NCBI GenBank assembly: GCA_964034945.1
Contig: OZ035961.1
Coordinates: 47,604,184 to 47,668,183, forward strand
Length of the DNA: 64,000 nt
Source of the DNA: Chrysopilus asiliformis
Taxonomy: Eukaryota > Arthropoda > Insecta > Diptera > Rhagionidae
Direction: 5' to 3'
Below the pieces are notes generated by a model. The model saw only the letters and a program-made list of their open reading frames with translations, did not search any database and was not told where the DNA came from. Below, in pieces: positions 1-15,000 of this stretch (position 1 is its first letter; every line of letters begins with the position of its first letter). The translations under genes and the position numbers were made by a program.

Positions 1-51
1 GCTATATGAGCGAGGCTAGCTATAGTTACATAGCTAACCCAGCTAAGCTCA

Positions 52-484
52 CCTCGTTGCACACTTGAGCTAAGCTACGCGGCGATATTTTCGATAAATA
101 TATGCATTTTTCCACTTTATCTGCAACCATTTTTAGATATAAATTATTTAACGCGATTGAAAATATTCCGCAAAAGAATTCAATTTTCACGTTTTCCTTA
201 CACTTTTATGTCCACAAAATACTACACTTTTGCAAACACCGATTCTACACTGTATAACGCCGAAAATATTTATATGTGAGTGTCAGCGATGCCAGCGAAG
301 TCGTTCGCGTAGTTGAGGTCTGAACTACGCGAGCAAGCTTAGTCCGCGTCGCCCATGACTACGCGATGTAGTTTCATAGTTTCGCTGAGGTGTGCGGCCG
401 CCAATGCAAATGCTAAGGATTTTACTTTCAGCGAGAAACTTAGCTCACGTAGTTGAGCTCGCTTAGCTGAAGTGTGCGACGGGG
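52..484. mobile_element. Inverted-repeat miniature element (foldback MITE), upstream Bruce intron
   Basis: The left end contains GCACACTTGAGCTAAGC and the right end, read on the other strand, contains GCACACTTCAGCTAAGC. These make terminal inverted repeats about 430 bp apart. Further short complementary segments around 300-345 and 425-470 (CGTAGTTGAG type) suggest a self-complementary interior. No transposase reading frame is present. The superfamily is not recognised and the target duplication is not clear. It lies in the intron before the first traced Bruce exon. Confidence 0.5.
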
Positions 485-816
485 GTTAACGCTTATATTT
501 TTGGTAGCAAATCTATCGTAATTAGCTTCAACCGTCAAAACGTATTATAAAATATTTTAACTCGTTTTTATTCGCACCGAATTCTCATCACATTGCGGAA
601 ATTTTTTTTCTTTGTGTGTGTATTAGGTTGGCGCAGTTAAACTATATGGCCAACCGTAATCCAATCAGGCGACGTTAATTTGTGTTATTTCACTTTTTCT
701 AAAAAAAAACCATGTACGCCATGAAAATAGCGACAGGGTAAATCTGGCTTTTACAGTCGGGATCGACACCCGAGCCTCCCTGAAACACGCCAGTCTGCAT
801 TCTAAAGACACTCAAA

Positions 817-1108
817 ATGGCGCCAATGCTGCAACAATTTTGTACGATTGAAGACGGTGGTAAGAAACTAAAATTTACAGAATTCAAAAATTCTAATTTT
901 ATTTGCAAGACAAATCCGAAAAATTTATGGTTTCGTGAAACACAAATTTTAAGTCATACAACCATAAAACTGTTACGATTTCTTGAACTCGAAGTGTAAT
1001 TTTTGTAGAAAAAAACCCAAATTTGCTGAAAATTTACTTATGTTACCAATTTGTAATGGTGGTGAAACAAGGAGAATCTTCCGATGTTGTTTTTCCCAAC
1101 AAACTCAC
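817..1108 (+). CDS. Bruce: Probable upstream Bruce/BIRC6 coding segment (boundaries uncertain)
   Basis: Two open segments in different frames lie here. The first (817-996) reads APMLQQFCTIEDGGKKLKF and stops at a TAA at 997-999. The second, in another frame, reads ENLLMLPICNGGETRRIFRC and runs to a good donor at 1108/1109 (CAG then GTTAAAAG). That donor leaves two bases, which join in frame to the exon at 1150, so the second segment is very probably real. How the first segment connects to it is unresolved: a donor at 862 (GGTG then GTAAG), a tiny intron or an indel in the A7 run near 1009 would each do. The family assignment comes from continuity with the exons downstream. Confidence 0.5.
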
Positions 1109-1149
1109 AGGTTAAAAGATTTTAATAAATATTTTTTTTTTAATTTAAG

Positions 1150-3092
1150 GACTTCATGGGACGAACACGTTTTTGAAATTACTTTAGCAAAACCTGCATC
1201 TCTTGGTCACGTGGATTTAAAATTCACGCTATGCCAACATTGCCCAAATTTGCCATCTATTCAAGTTACATTGCTTAAACAAAATACCAGCGGTTTCAGC
1301 TATAACATGAAATTATCGCATAGCATATCGTCCAACACGTCATCAGTGGAAAAGGGCATTGAGTTCAATATAGCCGGCGCCGATCGTAAGATTACAATAG
1401 AATGCATATATTGAAACTATAATTTAAATTTTAGGATTAACTGAAAATCCTGTACTTAGCGAAGAATATTTGCATGCTCATAATGCAGAGATTTTGTGTG
1501 GCCCAGTAGAGCTCTCTTCTTGCATGGATTTGTGTGATCAAGGTGGAGTTGTTGTCTTGACTAGCCCAAAACTTTTTAAGACTCGCGCCAGGAACTTACT
1601 AATACACATGAAAACTGTCTCAAATCCAACCAGAGATAGCCAGGCGAAAATTCGAGGTAACTATTTTATTGCTATCTCTAAGTTTTATTGGAAAACACGT
1701 TTAAAAACAGGCAATCTAAATACAGTGAAAGCCATTGCCATTTGAGCAAATGGACAAGAAACAACACAATTAAACTTTTATAAAACCGTTGACTGATTTT
1801 AATTTTTTTTAAGGTTGTGATTGGTTGCATGAAATCTCCGTAACAGTTCGCAGCACGAAAATTGAAGGTAGCCTGCACAGTGAACGCCAACAGCGTATCG
1901 CAATGCTGGAATCAAAAAATATTTTAGAAAAATTATTAAAGATGGCATGTTGTCCAAATGTTTCCAAATTGGAACAGACCCTCGCTTTAGATATTTTGAT
2001 TTGGATAAGTTCAATAAGAATGACACGTTTTCGGTTACCCAATAATTTAGAAACTGCGAAAGAGTCAACATTAAATCCTAACTCATCCAATAAACTTTTA
2101 AACGCGGCAAGTTTCATGCAACAAAAAGAATGTATTGGTATTATTGAAGAAAATATAGACGAATTGATATCTTCTTGCATTTTGGGTGCAGACAGAATAT
2201 TATCTCATAAAATTGTCAAATTACTTCTTTTGTTGTCAAAGTAAGTAACATTTTTCTTTGATTTGAATTTTTAGCTGCTATTTTTATGGCTCATTAATTT
2301 TTGTTATAGGGGTGTAAAGAATTTACCCGATGAAATACTACAACAATGCACTTTCGATTCTTCGCTTACAAACGGTATACTAAATAACTTCTCGAAAATT
2401 AAACAAGCAAAACATTCCAGTGCCGTTCGGTTATTTACATTACTTATTAATGGGACTTCTAATAACCAATCCCATTCACTGATTTCTGAGAATTGTATTA
2501 AATTATTATTGGAAATTACTACGGAGATTGAAAAACGCTGGAACCCTTATAATGCCATATTAAATGCAAGGTATTTAGGTTCATTCATTATCATAACTAT
2601 TTGTAATATTTTAAATAAATTTACTAGATTCGGTTTATCTGGTTTTCCCTTTGAATCAGAAATTTTTGATACTCCAATTCATGTGACATGCAGTTATGGC
2701 CAAAGTGCTTATACGCATTTAATGACATCAACAGGCGCATTGTCCCGAACAAATGGATCTAATTTTAAAAAGCTTTCATCGATTGGTACAATTGGAAATA
2801 ATAATTTTGAAATTAATAGATTATTCTCACAATTCTTACAGATGGAGTGGAGTTTAGATCTTTCCCCCATTTGATCAAAAGAAAAAATGTTACGAGTCAA
2901 CTTTATGGACTACTTGAAGTAATGCCCTTACATTTTTCGTGTTCAACCGCATCAGAGGCCACACGCATAGAAAACATAGACTCCTTAAGATTAAATATGG
3001 CTTCAAATATAAATATGGAAGAAATTATAGTAACATCAATGCAAAGTAACTTTGATGGACAGATTGATATACATCCAGCCGAAACAGAGAAC
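1150..3092 (+). CDS. Bruce: Bruce exons: beta-sandwich-like and helical segment
   Basis: Six exons (1150-1385, 1435-1656, 1814-2240, 2310-2570, 2628-2785, 2842-3092) join without frame breaks. The first carries [20 protein letters not shown], which matches the BIRC6 family's WDE-VFE-TL segment, followed by a segment ending IQVTLLKQN. The following exons read [20 protein letters not shown] and a helical, armadillo-like stretch rich in L and I. The 2785/2842 junction is inferred: the 56-bp intron starts GTACAATTGG and ends TTACAG, and splicing gives [16 protein letters not shown]. Without this splice the frame runs into a TGA at 2872-2874. The donor at 3092 is AAC then GTAAGTG. Confidence 0.85.
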
Positions 3093-6000
3093 GTAAGTGT
3101 AAATCTAAAGAAAATTCCTCATAGAATAGTAATAAAAATCCTTAGCAATATTTTGAATTAGAACACATGGTCGACTTATAAGCTTAACTTGATTAAGTAA
3201 AATTGTTATTAATTTCAAGAGATTCTTTTATGGTTTAATCCTTCCTAAAATTATGAAAATTTTCCCAAATTTTCTAAATTATTAATTATTATAAAAAATA
3301 TCAGTTTATAAAGTTAGTGAGTTCCTGAAGGTTGTAAAATATCGGACCAAACCATTTATAGACCGAAACGATTTTTCCATATCATATTTTCATATGAAAT
3401 GTTTTGAGCAACGAAATATTGTCATAGAAAAAATTATAAAAATTATAAAAATATGCAATTTAGAGCTCTCAACAGAAAAATTTATAAAAACGAGATTTTA
3501 TTAAAATTTCATTAACTATTGGAATCTCATTAACAATTGTTTGAATGAAAAATTTAGTATTTTTTTTTTTCAATTAATGGAAGGAGAATAGAGTTACTAT
3601 TTGAGAATACGAATTTATAACACACAGAACTATTCTGGCGACTGTCAGTGATCGATGACTAGTCACAACTTGGTATTGGTCGTGCGGAACAAACAACCCA
3701 AATAGCATCGAAAAGTACGGGAACATGAGATTTGTTCTTTGCGGCTTTAAAATGCAGCAATTTCCGCAATCGGGGCTAAAAATTTACACCTATAATTCAC
3801 ATCCGCGTAAAAGAAGCGAAAGAAGTGACGAGCGCGTCGCACCGATTAATAATGCGTCTGCAAAGCCACAATTGCTTTAGTGGGGAAATTGGTGACCCAC
3901 GGATCATCTTTGGGGCAACATTCGCTTCATGAAAATTCCTGCAGCGATAGAGCAGCATTTGATGGTTTTCGGGTCGAAATAGTCTGCCACTAAAGTTTCA
4001 TTAAAGCTCCCCGTCTGAGAAACACAAAAAAAAATTTATGCCTTCAGCCGCCATATTTCTCACTGACATTTCATGGAAACGATTTCGTTTCGAGAATTAA
4101 ATTTCTTATTTCAGGCGAATGACTGAAGGATATTGCATAAAAAGTGGATAGCAGACATTTTTGAAACAGCACAATTTTATTGGCATCAAAATTTCATTGC
4201 AAAAGAAAAAATAAATTTGACCGGTAAAATAAAATTAAAGAAATTTTTCATTAAAAACAAAATAATTTGATGGCCCATTAAAATCTGTTTAAATTTCAGA
4301 TCCAATATTGTCGAAAAATTTTAATGGCAATTAAAATCACGAGATGCAATCGGAGGAAAAGTCCATTATAAAATAATACTCCAGAAAAGTTTCCATTAAT
4401 TTGTCGCCATAGATTTTTCTCGTTCGTCTTCTGCTTACGTTTTTATTTGTTCATGTTTGTTTACTCACCAAGCTAAGTAAGAATTCGAGGGAGAAAGAAA
4501 ACCCGCTCGATGATTTGTGTAATTGTGTGATATAATGCCGTCAGATGACGCTCGCGCATGAGGCAACTAATTACGTCCCTGTCGTTATAATTGCGGCGCC
4601 GCAAACCGCTGAAAAGTGTTCCCCACTATGGGTGTCGTTGCGCGTCTCATTGGCACAACTAACGACGTGTTTGCGACATAAATTGCTTATCGCCGCGATT
4701 TGCATGGTGACGAAATATGGGGATAAACATCATAATTGCTGCTTAAAATGCTATTTGGGAAGGTAAGGACCGAGTAAAATTTTTTTGCTCCAAGTCCTCA
4801 CTGAACGAATTATGGGACACAGTTCAAAGTTCTCGGAGAACTTCGAGCGAATAAAAGAACGGAGAGAGGATAGATCAGAGCGTTCAGGGTTCTCTGAGAT
4901 AATAAAAGAACTTACCCTGCGGGAATATCAAATTTCACGCGCCTCGTCTCGACTATGTAGAGTCGAGGTGACTTAGACGCACGCACTTAAGGGAATCGAC
5001 CTGTTCTTTTTTTTAATATATTTAATGTAAAATATGTTTACAACATAAATAAGTAAGGATCCTTTGCAATACTTAATTTGAATTAAAATTGTATTATTTA
5101 CGCAAAAAAATTTAAAGTTTGCTCTATTGATCAATTTATTATTACAGGTAAATGACGATTTATTAAACAATGTAAAAAATATATTGGTAGACAAGATATT
5201 CAATTCATCTTATAAAAAACAGAAAGAAATCAATTCTGTAGATGGTAATGATAGAATTTTGGAAAATTTATTATTTATTTTAATTTGACTTAATTTATAG
5301 CTGAAAAGGGAGAAAATGTGTTGAAAAAAGATAAAGGTCAATCTGCAAAAACAAAATCAAACTGTTCTGAATCTTATGAGGATGCAACGTGTAATGAGGA
5401 ACTGAGTAACGATGCTAAGGCAAGCAATATACAGAAATATCTTAACCGTAGAAATTCCGATGAACAAAATATTGAATATTCTTGGCATCAGTTACTCATG
5501 CCACCACCAGATCAAATGATCATTATAGAGCGGATTCAGTCTGGAGCTAGACGTTTTGTGGTTTTAGATTTTGGATCGCCAATTATACTTACAGACTTGG
5601 TAATGAGTAAAATATGTACAAAAAATATGTGTTAATTATTTTATTTTATACACAGATATTTCCGGCATGCGAAGAGCTCGCTTCTTTGTTCATTGATATT
5701 TGGTGTTTCGAAGAAGAATTAGATTGCATTCGACTAGCAACTTCAGAGGATATAGCTGTAAAAACGTTGATAATTAATAATTTGCAACCACCTCCAATAT
5801 GTCGTTTCCTCAAAATTACAATAATTGGCAGATATGGTTTATCGGCAACTAAATGTAAAATTCCTATTGGATCAATTTATGGGCACATGATAATTTTAGA
5901 AAATGACACATATCCTGACCAAAGTATGTATAAAAGGTTACTCACAGTGTTATACTTATTTATAATTATTCTTGTCAGTTTTACAATATGTAAAGTCTTC

Positions 6001-9000
6001 GCCAGCTTGTGTGAAAGATCAAATACGAGCGCTTAGTTTACTTTCCGAAGATGTACTCTGTCGATACAGTCTGTCCAGTAGTAAACTAATGAAACTTCTT
6101 TCACCAATTCTAAATAGTGATATGTCCAACGTTGCTCATATCGAGGCTTTTTTTAACAAACTAAATGAGGAAGAACTACCAGCAGATAGTACAAAAATAT
6201 GCGATGCGTATGAGGTACGTTTTAATTCTTAAAATAAATTAATATAATAATCGATTAGCCCGATTTAAACCATAATTAAATAAGGTAATATTGTTTTAAA
6301 TTGTATTTTCGGTCCAATACTCGGTCTGTAAAAAAAAATTGTTGCATATTATAAACTTGTCATAGATAGAGTTGATAACAGCAAATCGATTTTGAAATAT
6401 GTAATATTAAAGTTTAATATTACATTTTAGTTTAATATTAAAGTATAATATTACATTTTAGACTTGAATGGTTTTAAACATTAAAATAAAAAATACGTCT
6501 TTCCATAAAATACGCAATTCTAGTTTTCGGCATTGCAAACTTCTCCTTCATGATGCTTTTTCGCCATTTTTTGTAGTACCGCCGTCACACTATCGCAGGA
6601 GGTAAGCTGCACTGTCGATTTTTTCAACATCGGATTTTTTGTATTTTGTGATATAGATTTTGATGGTCTTTACAATGACATGGTCTTTCCAACGTTTAAT
6701 CCTTTTTAAAAACATGAAGAAATTACGACCGTCTAAGGAACATCATCTCTCATATAAATCTATAGGAATGAGTCAGATTTACACATTTTACTAACTGCAC
6801 TAAGCATGTGCTCTCCTCCACATGCTTAATTAAAAACATTTTTATATATTTTTTAAAAAAAAGTAAATGAGCTCCACATGACCACAAAAACCCTTGTGGC
6901 CACTTTTCTCTAAAACTATACGTCGGATCGACATTCGGTAAATGACATTATGTTACCTGTAAAAAGATGCGGGACCTTTTGAGCATTTCGTTCTCGAGGG
7001 ATTTAAGGGGAGGGGAAAAATGAAAAAATGCGATAAAAAGACAACTGAACCGATTTGCCCAAAATTTTCGGTGTATTTGGATAAGTTTTACAACCCTTCT
7101 GAAAAGTATAAAATAAGTATAAAATAACACGTCCACAGTAGTTATACAGAGGTTCAAAAATTTTTCCGTACCATTTTTCCTCCAAGAAATTGGGTACTGA
7201 AGATGGAGATTTTACATTGGAATCATAGCGAACGAATTCGCATTCACTAGCGACAGACTAGAATCACAAGTACAAGAATATCGGAATTCGTTATCTGCTT
7301 CCCATCATCCTATTTGTCTCTGCCGCTCCTTACGCGCCTCGTCCACAAGCTGGTACAAAACGATCGAAAGAAAGAAAAGAAGAAGAAAATTCGCCGTAGT
7401 TGAGCGGCAAACGACATATTTTGACGATCGAAGGAAAGAAAAGAATAAGGAAATCCATAGTAATTGAGCGCCAGACGTATTATTTTGGATTTTGGTTGTT
7501 TTCTATCGGTTGAGATTTTTCGATTTTTGGAGGAGAATTTGTTATCATTTCAGATTTTTTTGAAACCAATGTTTTTTAAATACTCATAATTCGTAGTACC
7601 AAATTGTCTTGGAGGAAAAATTGCATGGAAAAAATATTGAACTTCTGTATAACCATTACTCTGTGACACATCTTACTCCAATCATTCATGTCGTACTGAT
7701 TTTGAAGTCATTGCATCTACTAAACTCTGTCACAAGGCTTCTCGATAACTATTTGTAACCTGTCAAATAACAAACTCCTTGATGTTAACGTGTATCTTTG
7801 GGTGCTACGGCAATTAAACACCTTTTCTAAGGTTCGTTAAAACATGGGCGCGAGAGTTTTGCTTGTGAAAAAATGATGCAAAAATAACCGTTTTTTGTTA
7901 CTTGATGCTATGGACCATTTGAGATATCTATCTTAGTTGTATTATATTTGTACTTACTATATATATTTTTAGCAAAAGTGTTTTTATAACTACGTGTTCT
8001 AGATTTAATTTTTGATCAACGCTACAATTTCAGGATTGCATAAGTTTGCAGTATCAGCTGAACGCAATAAAATATATTAAAACCCGTCTTGAGATGTGTC
8101 TCAACCCCAAAGATTTATTTATTGCACCACAACATCTCGAAAATGCTTCTAGCGATAAATTACGAGTGCTTAGTGAATGTCTGGTTGAGATGTTATTACA
8201 TTTTAGCATTGAATATGGCTTTAAGGTACAACTTTAAATATTTTGATATTGTATACATAATAATCTATTGATTTTGTTTTACAGAACATATTTCATCTTC
8301 ATAAAATTTTCAATATAAATGTGGCAAAAACACTTTTCAATACATTGGTCCTTCAGGGGGACGCCGAAATACAATTAGCTACTTGTTCGTTATTATTTCG
8401 AATGTGTTCGTTTCAAAATTGGTGGGGCGATTTTGTAGCCAATATAATTTGTTCATTATTTTCATCGCAAAATACTAAAATATTTCCCCAGGATAGGTAA
8501 AGTATATTATTTAAAAAAAAATAACCAAATGTGTATGTGCGTATTATGCGTATTAGGCCAGAGCGAAAAGCTGTAGTCACTTGATAATGGTCTAAACAAA
8601 CGGCTTAAAACACCCTACGTTTGTAGCCTAAGATCTACCAAAAAATGAGTGCTTTTTGAAATTCAAGAAAACTGAATTTTCACTCCGGCCTAGTGCGTAT
8701 ATTCATTATTGCTAGTTTGTATTAATAGGCAAGACGCTCATTGTAGAATATTTTTGAGTTTCTATGTCATTTCTATATAGTGTGTTAAGAAAGTTTCGCA
8801 CCATTCCACGCATTTGCTAAAAAATTAAATTCTCTCCCACTTTACTTTTTTTGTAAATCATCAATCAATCTTCAGACAAGGTTTAAAGAAATGATTAGTA
8901 ATTCAGAATATTATTATCAAAAGTTTTAAAAACTGAAATATTATTTAAAACTTTCTGAATGTTGATTTTTCGTAATGGTGCGAAACTTTTTTAACACAGT

Positions 9001-12000
9001 GTAGGATTATATTAGATTTAGTATACCGCTTGTAACGCATCGAACCAATCATGGGACACAAAAATGAACTGCATCAGTGTTTGGAATGGTTAAAGATTTT
9101 GTGTGTCTGTCTGTTTGTATGTGAACATCATAACTTTCGAAACTTAAAAGTTTGTATATTTGCGTTTCTCATAAATCGCAAGACTAAATTCTTGAAACGA
9201 AACAGTTTTTTTAAATTTTCTTAAAAACGGTGAGTCGTATTGAAAAACTTATAAAGGTAAACACGCCGGGACAATTGCGTTTAGGCGTACACGTCCCGCC
9301 GGTTACGGGAATAGGGCTGATTATGTATACCCTATTAATGTTTTCAGCATATATGACAGGAATATTCAATTGTCGGTCCGTGGGCCAAATCTGATGCTGC
9401 TTTAAAGAAAATAATGATTGTTTTCAATAAAACGATTTTGATAGAAGTTAAAGAAATCACTGCCTCTCCATCCCTCGTCAATGTTCCAAAGATAATATGT
9501 ATTCCTTCCTTCGAAAAACCTATTCCATTTATGTGTGTAATTTAATCCTGTAAATGATTTTTAGTCAAATAGAGTTATGAAAGCTTTTAAACAGTGTGAA
9601 AAAAGCAATTGCCTGATTGTAATTAAATTTTACATTTCTCTATTAAATAATTCAGAAATGTCTACCAGATACAAGATTTTATTGAATTTTAACCGATAGA
9701 TATGAGTGCAAACTGTAAAACAATCTGCTCGTTCCATTAATTATGCTATGTCGCTATTAAATTTTTATCTCTATCATTAAAACAAAAATATTATTCTTTC
9801 AGGGTTTTTTTTCTGCTGGCATATTTGGGAAGGAAGAGTATTAAAATCCCGACATGTAGAACTATGGTTCTTGATTCTGTTCTAAGAACATTGTCTAATC
9901 TTTTGGCGCCACTATCACCACATTCTGGGGACACTATTGATAGCAGTCAAGATAATATTCGATCTTTTTGGCAAAAGACGGATTTACAGTTGATCACATG
10001 GCTTCTGTTATTTATTTCCGTTTGCCTAGATGATAGTACGGACAAAAAAAATCAGTGTAACTTTATACAGATTAATGGTTATTAGATTTCAATTTTCACG
10101 GCGACAATTCACAGCATCATCTCGCTGGGAGTTTATGTCATGTGAAACCGATTATACCAGATCACGTCATCATAGCAATTCAAATAATGTAAAGACTTAT
10201 CCAAGATGCTTTAAAAAAAGAATCATACAGCAAAGTAAGTATAGCGAATTGCAATCCTATACTGACTGGGGGAAAAAAAATCATGTTTTGCAAAATGAGG
10301 TAACTTCAATTTAATTTTGAACATTTAAAATTGTATTTTTTTATAAGAATTCTGTTTTTGTAAAGTTACCGGAAATTTTTATGGAGCTACCTGGAAAACA
10401 AAATTTAAAAAGCTATAGACAAAAAACGAAAGTCATTAAGGAACAATTGCCAGAATCAGACACGAGTTTTGATATAGGGCTAAAATCAATAAAAATATGT
10501 AACATATTTGTTGTTATTAGGGGCCTTATTGCGCTTATACTGGAAATGGATATTACTTGTAATATGGATTTGTTTTTAATCAATTGCAAGGTATATTGAT
10601 TTTAGTCATCTGCGTATGTTTATAATTTGATGTTTTGTTATAAATATAAAGGTTATTGCACGATTAATATCATTATCAAAGCCATCAGTACAATTATCGA
10701 AAATTGTTACCAGCAACCAATTAGAAGAACTGATTCGTTTGGCCGTGTGGAACGATCAACAACACCCGTGGGCGATACATGCAATAACCTGCTTACTTCA
10801 GGTTTGCGTCACGTCTTAATTATTCGTAATTCTTTAAAAAAATGACATTTTTTTGTAGGATTTGTTAGATACAGACAAACATTATAGAGAGGGCAATGCA
10901 AATGAAACTGTGTTAAGTGGGAATAATTCTGTAGAGGAGGTGGACGAAATTGAAGAACTTAATCCATCAAGTATGACATCACATTTTTCTAAAAAAACTG
11001 TTCTTTTGGGTTTTTGTCTGTATTTTTTCATTACTTTCTCATATTTATGATACATTTGTAACTTAATTTAACTCTAATAATACCGAAGAGGTAACCCATT
11101 TAGTTTTTGAATATACTTTTTTAATGTTCTAGCCAGAGCTTCGAATCCGATATTTTTTCACTCCTATTTTCGGTTTCGCTCTTTAGTTTTTTTTTGTCGT
11201 TTCGAATTACGCTCTGGTTTTAAAAAACAGATATCGTTCCAGCTACGGGAATCGTTCAAAAGCGGAGTTGTCGGTTCAATTTTTCAACAAAAAAATAAAA
11301 CAGTTCGAGGGAAAACTAAAGATATTAAAATTGTCTACATTTTTGCCTTTTACCGTAAATCGATACCTATTGCCGTTATCTACATTTTTCAGATTTTGCA
11401 AAAAAAAAATCATATTTTAATATAAACTGATATTTTATTCGTCGGGCTATTAATTTAAATTGTGCAGAAACGTAGATTTTGTATAAGAAAGTCATGTGCT
11501 GTTTACAAAAGATTTTTTTTATCAATATGCTGTGGACTCCACTATACGCGATTAATTGGTTCTGCGAAAACAGCGCGTAGATTGAAATTGCCTAAATCGG
11601 GCTATAGAAAGCATCCATATTTTAAGGATATTCTTCCATAATCGCGAATATTTTGCAAAAACTGCGTTTAATTTTTTTTTCTTTAAATATAAACACGTTT
11701 AAAGGAATATACTAAGAGTGCACACATTTTAGTTTGTTAAAAAGTGCACGAATTTTAGTTTGACTATTGTCTCCATTCTGGTTTCACAGAAACAAATATG
11801 TACGAAAGAAACATTTTTTTTGTCGCAATTTGGTTTCCAACTTCAAGAATTTTCAACCGCGCCAAAGTGAGATCGTGTATAACGAGGCCGCGTAAAGGCG
11901 GGGGTTTACTGTATTTGAAATAACTTATAATTTGTGTTTAGGAAATTATAAATTGTTATCATGTTGATATACACCGTTATTTTTAAATATTGGGTAAACT

Positions 12001-15000
12001 GTAGTATTTTGCAGGGTTGTGGAGTTGATAGCTTATCCTTTGACTCCGACTACAACTCAGACTTTGAAATTTTAGATTATCTGACTTCGACTCCTGAAAG
12101 TCTATAAGGTCTAACTCCAACTCCTTCTTCGGCTAAAAAAATCATCAGAGCGCCTGAAACCCCAAATCAAACTATTGTTTTTCGTTGCAAAACATTGAGG
12201 TTTGACCTAAACAAGTGGGACAAATATTTAGCCGATTTTTATGATATTTGGCGGGATTATATTAGGCAAAATAAATGACAAATCGGTTTGCAGTTTTACC
12301 GTTCGTATTTTTCGCTCTCCCCCTGAAATTCGGTACGGATGTGTATATTTGTTTTTAAAAATAAAGTATTTTGGCGTTTTACCAAAGATGACCACTAACG
12401 GTGTTTTCAGCTGTAACTTTGATGTATCTATTTTTCGTATATTTGACTCATCTAAAGGACTTGAAGTGTTGCGCAGATTTATTATTTTTAAGAGAAAACA
12501 TCAAGCCCAAAAATCGTCATAATCGGATCACTCTCTCCTCCTGCAAAAACCCCAAACATGACATGAGGGCGACCACGGCGTGTGAATTTCCCGATTCTGA
12601 TTTACCGGTAATTCCATATTCATTACATCCACGAAACGATGGACCAACGCTAGTGAGCAAGAGAATTTGATTTTTTTTTCTTTTCTCTCCTAAATTTGTC
12701 CACAGGGGTTTCCTTCATACCTTTATTGTTCCAAACAAAGCTGAAACTGGAGCCTCCAATCAGACGTTTCGAAATATTATTAAATTTTTTATAAAAAATT
12801 ATCCGTTACAAAAATTAAGATATTTTTTTAATGATTTTTTTTAATAGATTTGAAGCCAAATTATGCAAATTATGAAAGATCTCAAATAGGAAAGGAAATT
12901 GGTTGTGGAGATGGTAAGATATTACATGCGTCATAGGCATTACGAATTCATTAATATAATATTAATGAATTCTTTAGGTTTGAAATATAATCAGTTGCCG
13001 TCATTAATTGAGTGTGATGATATTGAATACGATGAATTCTTGAATGGTATTGATATGATTGACTGGAGAAAATGTTCCGTGAAACGGGATAGTACGAAAA
13101 CAAACGTAAATTTTTTTTGCAAAAGTGTGTCAAATTCAATAGATGCAAGACTCGATTGTGGCATTGACACAAATGTCGAAGTTACCATTCGGCGGCTATC
13201 AATGATATCATCATTAGATTTGTATGCATCTCTGCCGCAAATGTCTTCAATCGATGTTATTTATGCACCATTAGACACGCCATGTTGGCCCGATCATATC
13301 CTATCTTTATGGTCCGGACCGGAGTATTCAAGCAACGTACATACATATCAGATATTCAATGAAGTTTTTGATAATATATGTGCTGATCTATATTTGCAAG
13401 TATGTCATAGATTTCTTAGATTTATTTGGACTAAAAAATGCATTATTTTCTAGGATTCTTGGATTCATTTAGAACAAGTTCTTCAAATGTGGTTAACTTT
13501 GAATAAAGAGTTAGCTGAAAAACCGAATATGATGAACTCTGATTTTAACGAAACCCCAAAGATTCCTTTAGGGCAACGGGCAATTCAAAGTTTGTTGTAT
13601 GCATTTGCTTGGCATGATGATATAAAGCTGAAGGCTTGGTGCTTGGGATTTCAATGCCTAATATTAGCATGCAATTCCTATACTAGTACAGGTAAGATAT
13701 AGAAGTGAATTCTGACATTTTTTAAATTAATAATCAAAACATAATATATATTTTTTTTCTTTTAAGATGATAATGGCGTTAATATTTATCAGATTATCAC
13801 TCAGGATGTAAATTTTGAAAAAATGCTATCAAGATTTTTTTCAGGCTATGGTTTCAGTTATTCCGGCTTGAATAATAGATATGTAATTGCAATATGTCGG
13901 TGAATGTTTATTGAATAATTTGTAACTCAAAATTCTATAGGCTGGTCCAACAATATGCAAGTACTTGCACGAGCTTATATTATGGCTACAAATGAAAATT
14001 GAATTGACAAACGAGCCTAAAAATGTTAATCGGTCGAATAAGTTAAAGGACATTCTTCTGGCCGTCGTGCTACAGCTTGTCGTTGGAAACGGACCAATAT
14101 TTAATCGTCAAGGCCCGCTTGATGCACAGAGTCAGCTTATTCAAGACTTGATTACAATTTCATACGAAAAAAAAGATAAATGTGTACAAAATAGCATAAT
14201 TGAAAATGTCTGTAAGTAAATATCTTTCTAAATAAAGAAAAATGTCTAAGTAAATATTTTTCTAATGTTTATTTTTTTTATAGCTTTACTAGTTTTCAAT
14301 CACATAACCAACGCAGAAAAACTGTGTTGTTTGAAATCGACTGACGGTTCTACTACAAGTACCGCATTTGGAAATCTATTCGCTACCGTATTAGGGTCAG
14401 ATAATTCTAAACAAAATACACTGGTATCAGAAAGTTCTCTTAACGTAAGTTTACTGAAACTTTGCTCGTCATTTTTGCAGAGTGACACACAAAATGAGGA
14501 AAAGGTAAAAGTTGGTAATATTTACATCTACTTAAAATACGTTAACCTTGGTTTTTGTTCTATTAGTGTTCAGTGCCGGAGAATGACGTAGATAAAATAA
14601 GTGATGTGGGCAAAACAACTTGCGAACAGGAAAATTCGGATGAAAACAAAATAAAGGAATCATCATTGGCTGATATAGGTAAGGGAATTTTTGAAATTGT
14701 TGAATTGGTATATATATTTGTTTTCAATAAATTGATTACAATTATTAATCAATGTTTTAAAATGGCTTTATTTTTCAGTTTTACAAAACTCGTTTACAAT
14801 GAAAAAGTTTTTGGGCTCTTTGTCCAACTGTAACAGTTCATCGTTTGCGTTGCTGGCGGCCTCTTCCTTATGCTCAATGCCATCATCAGAAATATCTGGT
14901 CCACTAAATGAACCTCAAACGATTGCCGAATCGGTATTTCAATTTTTAATGCTGTTGTGCAAAAGAAGTTCCAAAGTAGAATATGTCGTTACTCCAATTT

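Noticed and set aside
5940..6030. Acceptor at TAAAG before TCTTCGCC for the Bruce exon ending at 6214
   Set aside because: The phase does not match the preceding exon. TTGTCAG at 5978 does.
12241..12670. Two overlapping open frames in a Bruce intron as a nested gene
   Set aside because: There is no family resemblance, no good splice partners and repeat-like surroundings.
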